In this document: positions 17,252-24,528 of the stretch, in pieces
Layout of the letters: each line of letters begins with the position of its first letter
How positions within the stretch are numbered: position 1 is the first letter of the stretch
Assembly (NCBI RefSeq): GCF_004761975.1
Contig: NZ_RQII01000014.1
Location: forward strand, 46,824-110,823
Origin: Planococcus koreensis
GTDB lineage: Bacteria > Bacillota > Bacilli > Bacillales_A > Planococcaceae
Length of the DNA stretch: 64,000 bases
Reading direction: 5' to 3'
Notes under the pieces: generated by a model
Told to the model about the DNA's origin: nothing
The model's database searches: none
What the model saw: only the letters and a program-made list of their open reading frames with translations
Made by a program: the position numbers and the translations under genes

Positions 17252-18025
17252 GTGAAGAAGAAGCTTTACCAGCGTTCAATTGAATTGACAAATGGGCCGG
17301 TAACTTCCGGCCTGATTAAACATTTCGCCCAGTCGCGGCTGAGCCGCAAGGCGATTCCAGGGTATATTAAGACCTATAAAATAGATATGGCGGATGTTGA
17401 CGGAAATGTGAATTCGTTTCCGACATTGCACGACTTTTTTATTCGCCAGCTGAAAAAAGACCGGCGTCCGATGTCAGAGCAAGCCGTGGTGTCGCCTGTC
17501 GATGCAAAAGTGGAAATTGCCGGCGATCTCGATGACAACATCCATTTCTTAGTGAAAGGCCAGCAATATTCGTTGGAAGATCTGCTGGGCAGCGCGGAAC
17601 TGGCTGATTTCTACCGCGGCGGAAAATACATTGTGCTGTACTTGTCGCCAGCCGATTACCACCGCATCCATAGCCCAGTCGATGGAACTGTGCTCAAGCA
17701 ATATGTTTTGGGGAAAAAATCGTATCCGGTGAACCAGGCGGGGCTGCAATACGGCAAGGCCCCGATCAGCGGCAATTACCGGATGATCACCGAACTCGAC
17801 AGCGAATGCGGTCGGCTCCTGATGGTGAAAGTGGGCGCCATGTTCGTTAACTCGATTGAGCTGACGAACTTCGGCACGAGCTGGAAAAAGGGTGAAGAAG
17901 CCGCTTATTTCAGTTTCGGTTCAACCGTCGTGCTGTTTTTTGAACGCGGAAAAGTCGAGTTCAGCAGCAATGTGCAGAATGGAAATTCGGTCAGGGTGGG
18001 AGAAGCCCTCGCGCATATGTTATAA
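17252..18025 (+). CDS. psd: Phosphatidylserine decarboxylase
   Basis: A 257-residue enzyme that converts phosphatidylserine into phosphatidylethanolamine. The self-cleavage motif FGST is at residues 222-225, so S224 should form the pyruvoyl group after cleavage into beta and alpha chains. The conserved LSPADYHRIHSPVDG segment is present. The start is GTG 17252, behind GGAGGTG. It is divergent from pssA; the pair gives the complete PE branch. Confidence 0.95.
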   Translation: MKKKLYQRSIELTNGPVTSGLIKHFAQSRLSRKAIPGYIKTYKIDMADVDGNVNSFPTLHDFFIRQLKKDRRPMSEQAVVSPVDAKVEIAGDLDDNIHFLVKGQQYSLEDLLGSAELADFYRGGKYIVLYLSPADYHRIHSPVDGTVLKQYVLGKKSYPVNQAGLQYGKAPISGNYRMITELDSECGRLLMVKVGAMFVNSIELTNFGTSWKKGEEAAYFSFGSTVVLFFERGKVEFSSNVQNGNSVRVGEALAHML

Positions 18026-18064
18026 TCAGTTGAATTAAGTCGCTAGAAACAGGAGTTGTCAATT

Positions 18065-18586
18065 ATGTACCATAAATTCGTACCAAGCCAATATGTAAAA
18101 AAAGTGTTTGATATCACACCGCAAATGCTATTGGACAAAGGGATCCGCGGAATCATCACCGACCTCGATAACACGCTGGTGGAATGGGACCGCCCGGAAG
18201 CTACACCGATGCTGATCGATTGGCTGCGCTCGATGAAAGAGGCAGGGATCCAAGTGGTCATCGTTTCGAACAACAACGAGCTGCGCGTGAAATCCTTTGC
18301 TGATCCGCTCGGCATCCCGTTCATCTACCAGGCTCGCAAGCCGATGGGCCGGGCATTCAGAAAAGCGCTCAAGCTGATGAATGTCAGCCGTGAACACGTT
18401 GTGGTCATCGGAGACCAGATGCTGACCGATATTTTCGGCGGCAACCTCAACAAGCTCCATACGATTCTTGTGTTGCCAGTGGCCCAGTCCGATGGCTTTT
18501 TTACCCGTTTCAACCGATTGGTAGAACGCAGAATCATGAAGAAACTGAAAGATAAAGGCCAGATCATGTGGGAGGAAGAAAATTGA
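18065..18586 (+). CDS. yqeG: HAD-superfamily (subfamily IIIA) phosphatase YqeG
   Basis: A 173-residue HAD phosphatase. Motif I is DLDNTLVEWD, motif II VVIVSNNNELRV, then KPMGRAF and motif IV VIGDQMLTDIFGGN. The substrate is not established for the bacterial family; the eukaryotic relatives include a phosphatidylglycerophosphate phosphatase. The start ATG 18065 lies nine bases after AGGAG; an in-frame TTG at 18056 is too close to that site. It opens an operon of eight overlapping genes and overlaps yqeH by four bases. Confidence 0.9.
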   Translation: MYHKFVPSQYVKKVFDITPQMLLDKGIRGIITDLDNTLVEWDRPEATPMLIDWLRSMKEAGIQVVIVSNNNELRVKSFADPLGIPFIYQARKPMGRAFRKALKLMNVSREHVVVIGDQMLTDIFGGNLNKLHTILVLPVAQSDGFFTRFNRLVERRIMKKLKDKGQIMWEEEN

Positions 18587-19686
18587 ACGAAATGCCAAAT
18601 TGCATCGGATGCGGTGCATTAATCCAGACAGAACGCCCGGGAGAATTGGGCTACGCACCGCCATCTTCCTTAGATAAAGAAGAAATCATCTGCCAGCGCT
18701 GCTTCAGATTGAAAAATTACAACGAACTTCAGCCTGTCTCGTTGACGGATGATGATTTCTTGAAAATTTTAAACGGCCTTGGCGAAAAAAAAGGCCTGAT
18801 CGTTAAAATCGTCGACATTTTCGACTTTAACGGCAGCTGGCTCCCAGGGCTCCATCGATTTGTCGGCAGCAATGACATTTTGCTGATTGCCAATAAATCG
18901 GATTTATTGCCAAAATCGGTCAAGCAGCATAAATTGATCAATTGGATGAAACAGGAAGCAAAAAAACTTGGCTTGAAACCGATTGATGTGCTGACAGTCA
19001 GCGCCCATAAAGGCACTGGCATCGTTGAAGCGATGGAAGCGATCGAACATTACCGAAAAGGCAAAGACGTCTATGTTGTCGGCAGCACGAATGTCGGGAA
19101 ATCGACATTCATCAACCGCATCATCAAACAGTCGACTGGGCATTCCGATATCATTACGACTTCCCATTTTCCGGGAACAACGCTTGATATGATTGAAATC
19201 CCGTTGGATGACGAAAACTCGCTTTTCGACACGCCAGGAATCATCAACCATCATCAATTGGCACATTTTCTGCATACAGAAGATTTGAAAATGATCATGC
19301 CGAAAAAAGAAATCAAACCGCGCGTTTTCCAGCTTAATCCGGAACAAACGCTTTATATCGGCGGCTTGGCCCGTTTTGATTTCATCCAAGGCGACCGTTC
19401 TTCCTTCACGGTCCATGTTGCCAACGATTTGACCATACACCGCACGAAATTGGAAAATGCAGATGCATTGTATGAACAGCATCTAGGCGGAATGCTGGCG
19501 CCGCCATCCGCGGAATTCAAAGATGATTTCCCGGAATTGGTGCGCCATGAATTCCGCGTAAAAGACAGCAAGACCGACATTGTATTTTCAGGGCTTGGCT
19601 GGATTACGGTCCAGCATCCAAATGTAGTCATTGCCGCATACGCACCGAAAGGCGTGGAAGTTATTTTGCGGCCATCCTTAATATAG
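18583..19686 (+). CDS. yqeH: Circularly permuted GTPase YqeH, 30S ribosome biogenesis
   Basis: A 367-residue GTPase in which the G motifs are permuted: NKSDL (G4) precedes GSTNVGKST (G1) and DTPGI (G3). An N-terminal zinc finger is formed by C7, C10, C37 and C40. YqeH assists 30S subunit assembly in B. subtilis. The start is TTG 18583 inside a TTGA overlap with yqeG, seven bases behind GGAGG. It lies with other ribosome-assembly genes (yhbY, rsfS) in the same operon. Confidence 0.95.
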   Translation: MNEMPNCIGCGALIQTERPGELGYAPPSSLDKEEIICQRCFRLKNYNELQPVSLTDDDFLKILNGLGEKKGLIVKIVDIFDFNGSWLPGLHRFVGSNDILLIANKSDLLPKSVKQHKLINWMKQEAKKLGLKPIDVLTVSAHKGTGIVEAMEAIEHYRKGKDVYVVGSTNVGKSTFINRIIKQSTGHSDIITTSHFPGTTLDMIEIPLDDENSLFDTPGIINHHQLAHFLHTEDLKMIMPKKEIKPRVFQLNPEQTLYIGGLARFDFIQGDRSSFTVHVANDLTIHRTKLENADALYEQHLGGMLAPPSAEFKDDFPELVRHEFRVKDSKTDIVFSGLGWITVQHPNVVIAAYAPKGVEVILRPSLI

Positions 19687-19696
19687 GGGGATTTTG

Positions 19697-20524
19697 ATGA
19701 AAAAATGGTATGCGGTCATCGGGGATCCGATTGGACATTCGCTGTCTCCGTTCATGCATGAACAATGGTTTGAAGAGCACAACATCGACGCGGCGTATAT
19801 TCCGGTCCATACGGAACCATTCGAACTTGAAAAAGTGTTTCATGCTATGAGAACATTGGGCATCAGCGGCTTTAATGTGACGCTGCCCCATAAACAGGCC
19901 ATTATCCCGCTGCTCGATAATCTCGACGAAACGGCCATTGCCATGAGCGCAGTCAATACGGTCACGTTCAATGGCAAACGGACAACGGGCTGGAACACGG
20001 ACGGCGACGGCTTTGTGCGTTCGCTGATGGCGAAGCAGCCGGACCTTGAAGGCAAAGTGCTCGTCATTGGTGCGGGAGGGGCGGCTAGAGGAATCGCTTT
20101 CGCTTTGAAAAAAGCAGGCTTCGACTCGGTCACCATCACCAACCGCACGTTCCGGCGCGCCGAGGAATTGGCGGAAGCCATGAACGGAAACGCGGTGACG
20201 CTGAGGGATGCTGAACTTTCGCTTGCGGAATTCAGCACCATTATCCAGACCACTTCTGTCGGCCTTGCTGAAGATGAAGGGCTGCCTTTGTCGCTTGATC
20301 ATGCAGCAGCCGGAACGCTTGCTGCAGACATCATTTACAACCCGCTCGAGACGCCTTTTTTGAAAGCGGCTGAAGCAAAAGGATGCCGGACATTGAACGG
20401 CATCGGCATGTTCGTCTACCAAGGCGCTATCGCGTTCGAGAAATGGACGGGAGTAAGCCCTGATACAGAAAAAATGATTAGAATTCTTACGGAAAAATTA
20501 GGAGGCACTTATGTTAACAGGTAA
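19697..20524 (+). CDS. aroE: Shikimate dehydrogenase (NADP+)
   Basis: A 275-residue enzyme reducing 3-dehydroshikimate in aromatic amino acid synthesis. The substrate signature GDPIGHSLSP is at the N-terminus, NVTLPHK carries the catalytic Lys, and GAGGAARGI with NRTFRRAEEL marks the NADP-binding Rossmann part. ATG 19697 follows TAGGGGG by six bases. Its last 14 bases overlap yhbY. Confidence 0.95.
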   Translation: MKKWYAVIGDPIGHSLSPFMHEQWFEEHNIDAAYIPVHTEPFELEKVFHAMRTLGISGFNVTLPHKQAIIPLLDNLDETAIAMSAVNTVTFNGKRTTGWNTDGDGFVRSLMAKQPDLEGKVLVIGAGGAARGIAFALKKAGFDSVTITNRTFRRAEELAEAMNGNAVTLRDAELSLAEFSTIIQTTSVGLAEDEGLPLSLDHAAAGTLAADIIYNPLETPFLKAAEAKGCRTLNGIGMFVYQGAIAFEKWTGVSPDTEKMIRILTEKLGGTYVNR

Positions 20525-20810
20525 ACAAAAACGATTTTTACGCAGTGAAGCGCATCATTTAGACCCGATTTTCCAAGTCGGAAAAGGCGGCGTCAACGGA
20601 GCGATGCTGCGCCAGATTGAAGAAGCATTGGAAGCCCGTGAATTGGTGAAAATCAGCATTCTTCAAAACAACGAAGATGGCAAACATGACGTTGCTAAGC
20701 AATTGTCTGAAGGAACGGCGGCAGAATTGGTGCAATTGATCGGCCATACAGTTGTCCTTTACAAGCCATCGGTCAATAATAGACGCATCGAGCTGCCTAG
20801 AAAAGGATGA
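20511..20810 (+). CDS. yhbY: CRM-domain RNA-binding protein YhbY (YqeI)
   Basis: A 99-residue single CRM-domain protein beginning MLTGKQKRFLRSEAHHLDP and containing the conserved QVGKGGVNG loop. YhbY-type proteins associate with pre-50S particles and are linked to ribosome assembly. The ATG lies inside aroE with AGGAGG close upstream, and the stop overlaps the nadD start (ATGA). All features match the family size. Confidence 0.93.
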   Translation: MLTGKQKRFLRSEAHHLDPIFQVGKGGVNGAMLRQIEEALEARELVKISILQNNEDGKHDVAKQLSEGTAAELVQLIGHTVVLYKPSVNNRRIELPRKG

Positions 20811-21409
20811 AAAAAGTCGGGATATTGGGCGGAACATTCAATCCTCCACATCTCGGCCACCTGATTATGGCCAACGAAGCTTTTCATTCCATTGGGCTTG
20901 ATGAAGTTCGCTTTATGCCCAATTTCATCGCACCCCATAAAGAAGTGAGCGGTGCAAACGCTGGCCAGCGACTGGAAATGGCCCGTCTGGCAATTGATGG
21001 GCATGCGGGTTTCCGTGTAGAGGATTTTGAAATCCGGCAAGGCGGTGTTTCGTATACGTACGACACCATGCTGAAACTGATGGCTCTCGAACCGGACACC
21101 GAATTTTACTTTATCATCGGCGGCGACAGCATTGCCGACCTGTCTTCCTGGCACCGGATTGATGAACTCGCCAGGCTGGTCCGTTTTATCGGCATCAGCC
21201 GGCCAGGCTATGAAAATACGACCCCGTACCCAGTGCGGATGATTGATTCGCCGGAAATGCATTTGTCATCGACGATGCTCCGCGACAGAATGGCGCAAGG
21301 CAGGACAATTTCATTTCTCGTACCGGAAAAAGTGGAAGCTTTTATTCGAAAGGAGCGGTTATATGGACCAGAGTGCAATGTTGCAGAAGGTGAAGAAACG
21401 CCTTCCTGA
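20807..21409 (+). CDS. nadD: Nicotinate-nucleotide adenylyltransferase
   Basis: A 200-residue nucleotidyltransferase that adenylates nicotinate mononucleotide in NAD synthesis. The motif GGTFNPPHLGHL at residues 8-19 and the C-terminal LSSTMLRDRM (the ISSTxxR-type motif) are both present. It overlaps yhbY by four bases, and its 3' end overlaps the yqeK start by 47 bases, indicating strong coupling inside the operon. Confidence 0.96.
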   Translation: MKKVGILGGTFNPPHLGHLIMANEAFHSIGLDEVRFMPNFIAPHKEVSGANAGQRLEMARLAIDGHAGFRVEDFEIRQGGVSYTYDTMLKLMALEPDTEFYFIIGGDSIADLSSWHRIDELARLVRFIGISRPGYENTTPYPVRMIDSPEMHLSSTMLRDRMAQGRTISFLVPEKVEAFIRKERLYGPECNVAEGEETPS

Positions 21410-21938
21410 AAACCGTTATAATCATGTTCTAGGCGTGCTCGGCACAGCAGTGGAATTGGCGAAGCGTTTCAATGTGCCGGAAGAAAAAGCGCAAGTGGCA
21501 GCCATTTTGCACGATGTCGCGAAGTTCTCGGATCGGCAATGGATGCAATCAGTGATCATTTCTCAGAAAATGGACCCGCTATTGCTCGATTACCATGCGG
21601 AATTATGGCATGCGCCTGTCGGGGCATATGTCGCGAGCTACGAATTCGGCGTGAACGATGAAGATGTTTTGAACGCCATCCGTTACCATACAACAGGGCG
21701 GGCAGGCATGTCTGACCTGGAAAAAATCATTTATGTTGCAGACATGGTCGAGCCCAACCGCAAATTCACCGGAGTCGATGAATTGCGACAATTAAAAGAA
21801 CAAGGATTGGATGTTATGATGGAAGCCTGCATCAAACATTCCATCGAATTTCTTGTATCAAAAAATCAACCGGTTTTTCCGGATTCATTGAAGTGTTACG
21901 AATACTTCACGAAACAGAAAGGGAAAGTGAAAGAATGA
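21363..21938 (+). CDS. yqeK: HD-domain hydrolase YqeK (symmetrical Ap4A hydrolase type)
   Basis: A 191-residue HD-superfamily protein with H21, then HD at H50-D51 (ILHDVAKF) and a later Asp in IIYVADMVEP. Members have been shown to hydrolyse diadenosine tetraphosphate symmetrically in Firmicutes. The start is ATG 21363 behind AAAGGAGCGG; longer in-frame starts would lie inside nadD without a ribosome binding site. It overlaps nadD at the front and rsfS (ATGA) at the end. Confidence 0.92.
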   Translation: MDQSAMLQKVKKRLPENRYNHVLGVLGTAVELAKRFNVPEEKAQVAAILHDVAKFSDRQWMQSVIISQKMDPLLLDYHAELWHAPVGAYVASYEFGVNDEDVLNAIRYHTTGRAGMSDLEKIIYVADMVEPNRKFTGVDELRQLKEQGLDVMMEACIKHSIEFLVSKNQPVFPDSLKCYEYFTKQKGKVKE

Positions 21939-22273
21939 CTAAACAAACTTTACTCCAAATGGCTTATAATGCCGTAGAAGACAAAAAAGCCGAGGATATT
22001 GTGGTTTTGAATATGGAAGGCATTTCGCTATTGGCGGATTATTTCCTCATCTGTACAGGGAACTCGGACCGCCAAGTGCAAGCGATTGCCCGTGCTGTGA
22101 TTGAACAATCCCACGAAGCAGGAAACGAAGTGAAAAGTGTGGAAGGATTTGACTCTGCGCGCTGGATTCTTGTTGATATCGGCGATGTAGTGGTTCACGT
22201 ATTCCATAAAGACGAGCGTGATTATTACAACCTTGAGCGCCTCTGGAGAGAAGCGCCGACAATGGAAATATGA
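21935..22273 (+). CDS. rsfS: Ribosomal silencing factor RsfS (YqeL)
   Basis: A 112-residue DUF143 protein that binds ribosomal protein uL14 and blocks subunit joining under poor nutrition, also acting in 50S maturation. It contains the typical VVLNMEGISLLADYFLICTG and WILVDIGDVVVHVF segments. The start is ATG 21935 in a four-base overlap with yqeK. Four-base overlap with yqeM follows. Confidence 0.94.
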   Translation: MTKQTLLQMAYNAVEDKKAEDIVVLNMEGISLLADYFLICTGNSDRQVQAIARAVIEQSHEAGNEVKSVEGFDSARWILVDIGDVVVHVFHKDERDYYNLERLWREAPTMEI

Positions 22274-22992
22274 GGTATGGGAAATTTGCGTCAGTTTATG
22301 ATGAACTGATGGAAGATATTCCGTACGAAAAGTATGTCGAATGGGTCGGGTCCTCCGTCCAGTCGGGGAAACTCCTCGATCTGGCTTGCGGGACCGGGAC
22401 CCTTTCGCAACTTTTCAGCGAAGTCGGATTCGATGTGACGGCGAGCGATTTGTCGGAAGACATGCTGGCGATTGCGAGCAATCGCTTCCAAGAAGCAAAC
22501 TTAGCGATTCCGGTGCTGCAATTGTCGATGGACAATTTAGAAGGCATCGGCGGCTTTGATGCCGTGACGATCGCCATCGATTCGCTTAATTATTTGGAAA
22601 CGGAAGAAGAAGTCAAGCGGACGTTCGCTGAAGTCCATGCCGCTTTGAATGAAGGCGGACATCTTTTCTTCGACGTCCATTCGCTTTTCAAAATAAACGA
22701 TATCTATATGGACAGCCCGTTTGTCATGGACGGCGAAAACGTCGCTTATATTTGGCATACGGAAAAGGGCGCCCATGCAAATAGCGTCATCCATGACATC
22801 ACGTTTTTTATGCGCCACGGAGAAACGTTCGAACGTTTTGAAGAAACGCATGAGCAACAAACGTTTCCGGTAGAAACCTATCAAGCTTGGCTGGAACAGG
22901 CTGGTTTCCAAGTGGAATCAATAACGGCCGACTTCACGGGGCAAAGCCCGGATGAAGAAAGCGAACGCATCTTTTTCCACGCAATCAAATAA
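22270..22992 (+). CDS. yqeM: SAM-dependent methyltransferase YqeM
   Basis: A 240-residue class I methyltransferase with the SAM motif LLDLACGTGTLSQLF at about residues 35-50 and a downstream VTIAIDSLNYL segment. The substrate is unknown; position at the end of a ribosome-assembly operon is its main context. It overlaps rsfS by four bases and ends before a terminator. The comER gene that follows in B. subtilis is not here. Confidence 0.88.
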   Translation: MRYGKFASVYDELMEDIPYEKYVEWVGSSVQSGKLLDLACGTGTLSQLFSEVGFDVTASDLSEDMLAIASNRFQEANLAIPVLQLSMDNLEGIGGFDAVTIAIDSLNYLETEEEVKRTFAEVHAALNEGGHLFFDVHSLFKINDIYMDSPFVMDGENVAYIWHTEKGAHANSVIHDITFFMRHGETFERFEETHEQQTFPVETYQAWLEQAGFQVESITADFTGQSPDEESERIFFHAIK

Positions 22993-23002
22993 GCAGCAAC
23001 AG

Positions 23003-23029
23003 AACCCGCGGCAAGTCTGCGGGTTTTTT
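23003..23029 (+). terminator. Terminator of the yqeG-yqeM operon
   Basis: AACCCGC (23003-23009) pairs with GCGGGTT (23019-23025), followed by further T residues. Confidence 0.85.
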
Positions 23030-23064
23030 CATGTACTTTTGCAGATCAGCAGCCTAAAAATCGA

Positions 23065-23093
23065 TAGACAGCATCTGGTAATTCGTATACAAT
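23065..23093 (+). promoter_or_regulatory. Candidate promoter of comEA
   Basis: TAGACA (23065-23070) and TACAAT (23088-23093) are separated by 17 bp. No clear ComK box (paired AAAA-N5-TTTT) was seen nearby. Confidence 0.45.
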
Positions 23094-23139
23094 TCAGACA
23101 GCTTCATTAATTGCCTCCTTGTGAAAGGAGCGCTCACCG

Positions 23140-23769
23140 CTGAACCTATCCCAGCTTCGCGGAAAATTAGGCTGGCTTGCCATCCCGGCAGCTGCAGCCA
23201 TGGCTTTGGCCATCTACCTTTTCATCCCCCAGAGCGAGCCGGAACTTGTGCCGGCCCAAACTCTTGAACAAATTCAAGCTGCACCGCCCCAACAGACGGA
23301 AACCCCCACCCAGCAGGATGCACTTCCAGAAACCATCATGATCGATATCAAAGGGCAAGTGGCAAGCCCAGGTGTATTTGAACTGCCAGCAGGCGCCCGA
23401 GCCCAGGATGCCATAGCGGCGGCGGGCGGCTTTTTGGAAACCGCCGATCCGACGGCCATCAATCTTGCGTTGAAAGTCCAGGATGAAATGGTGTTATATG
23501 TACCAGCTATAGGTGAAGAATTGCCCGTTTTAGCCAGTCCGGTACAGACCGGGCCAGCAGCAGGCCCTGCTGGCGGGTTGGTTGACATCAACTCGGCCAC
23601 CGATGCGGAGTTAATGGAACTGCCGGGCATCGGACCTTCAAAAGCCGCAGCCATCATCACATATCGGACCGAAAACGGCAATTTTGAAAAAATCGAGGAT
23701 TTGAAGGATGTTACAGGCATTGGCGATAAGTCTTTTGAACAATTGAAAGACGGCATAACGGTCCAATAA
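23140..23769 (+). CDS. comEA: Competence protein ComEA, DNA receptor (probable CTG start)
   Basis: A membrane-anchored DNA-binding protein of about 209 residues, the receptor that passes DNA to the ComEC channel. A membrane segment lies near residues 11-29 (LGWLAIPAAAAMALAIYLFI), followed by a Pro/Gln-rich linker, an SLBB domain (DIKGQVASPGVFELPAG) and two C-terminal helix-hairpin-helix motifs (LMELPGIGPSKAAAII and LKDVTGIGDKSFEQL). No ATG, GTG or TTG lies between the in-frame stop at 23122 and ATG 23200, and starting at 23200 would cut the membrane segment. CTG 23140 sits nine bases behind AAAGGAG and is therefore chosen, tentatively. Confidence 0.85.
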   Translation: MNLSQLRGKLGWLAIPAAAAMALAIYLFIPQSEPELVPAQTLEQIQAAPPQQTETPTQQDALPETIMIDIKGQVASPGVFELPAGARAQDAIAAAGGFLETADPTAINLALKVQDEMVLYVPAIGEELPVLASPVQTGPAAGPAGGLVDINSATDAELMELPGIGPSKAAAIITYRTENGNFEKIEDLKDVTGIGDKSFEQLKDGITVQ

Positions 23770-23792
23770 GAGGATTTGATCCGGATGGACGG

Positions 23793-23820
23793 TTGACGAA
23801 AATCCACCCTCTGCTAAACT
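23793..23820 (+). promoter_or_regulatory. Candidate promoter of comEB
   Basis: TTGACG (23793-23798) and TAAACT (23815-23820) are separated by 16 bp and lie 32 bp before the comEB start. Confidence 0.45.
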
Positions 23821-23851
23821 TATTTTATACAGACAAGCAGGAGGCAATTAG

Positions 23852-24424
23852 ATGAAGCGAATAACTTGGGACCAATTTTTCATGGCGCAAAGCCATTTGC
23901 TGGCACTTAGAAGCACATGTACACGCCTGGCCGTCGGAGCGACAATCGTCCGTGACCGCCGCATCATGGCGGGGGGCTATAACGGTTCCATTTCCGGCGG
24001 CGACCATTGCATCGACCAAGGCTGCTACGTTGTGGACAACCATTGTGTACGCACCATCCATGCGGAAATGAACGCCTTATTGCAATGTGCGAAATATGGC
24101 GTCAGCGTCAACGGGGCAGACATGTACGTCAGCCATTTCCCGTGCCTGCAATGCTCGAAATCAATCATCCAGGCAGGCATCTCCCGCTTGTATTATGCGG
24201 CCGATTATAAAAATCACTCTTATGCGATTGAATTATTCGAGCAGGCCGGTGTAGAAGTCATACAAGTGATGTTCGATGAACGCAAAATCGATTTCCTGAG
24301 CGTCGAAAAAAACAGGCTCTACATGGAAATGCTTGAAAAGCTGCGGGAAAAAGGCAGCACCGAAGAAGAATTGGCCCATTTTACTGAACGGGTGAATGAA
24401 TTATTCGGAGAAGTGGAAGTGTAA
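23852..24424 (+). CDS. comEB: dCMP deaminase family protein ComEB
   Basis: A 190-residue zinc-dependent deaminase. Zinc ligands H70 and the catalytic E72 lie in IHAEMNALL, and C98/C101 in FPCLQCSK. The product deaminates dCMP to dUMP; its link to competence in B. subtilis is through operon position and protein localisation rather than catalysis. ATG 23852 follows AGGAGG. The reading frame of comEC is already open across its 3' end. Confidence 0.92.
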   Translation: MKRITWDQFFMAQSHLLALRSTCTRLAVGATIVRDRRIMAGGYNGSISGGDHCIDQGCYVVDNHCVRTIHAEMNALLQCAKYGVSVNGADMYVSHFPCLQCSKSIIQAGISRLYYAADYKNHSYAIELFEQAGVEVIQVMFDERKIDFLSVEKNRLYMEMLEKLREKGSTEEELAHFTERVNELFGEVEV

Positions 24425-24528
24425 GCGGAAATTTTCTTCTATACAATGCGGCGGCAGCCATCATTGCCACCTATGCAGCCCATGAAACAGCGAAAGAGCT
24501 TGTCTTCATCGGGCTGCTTTTTTGTTGG

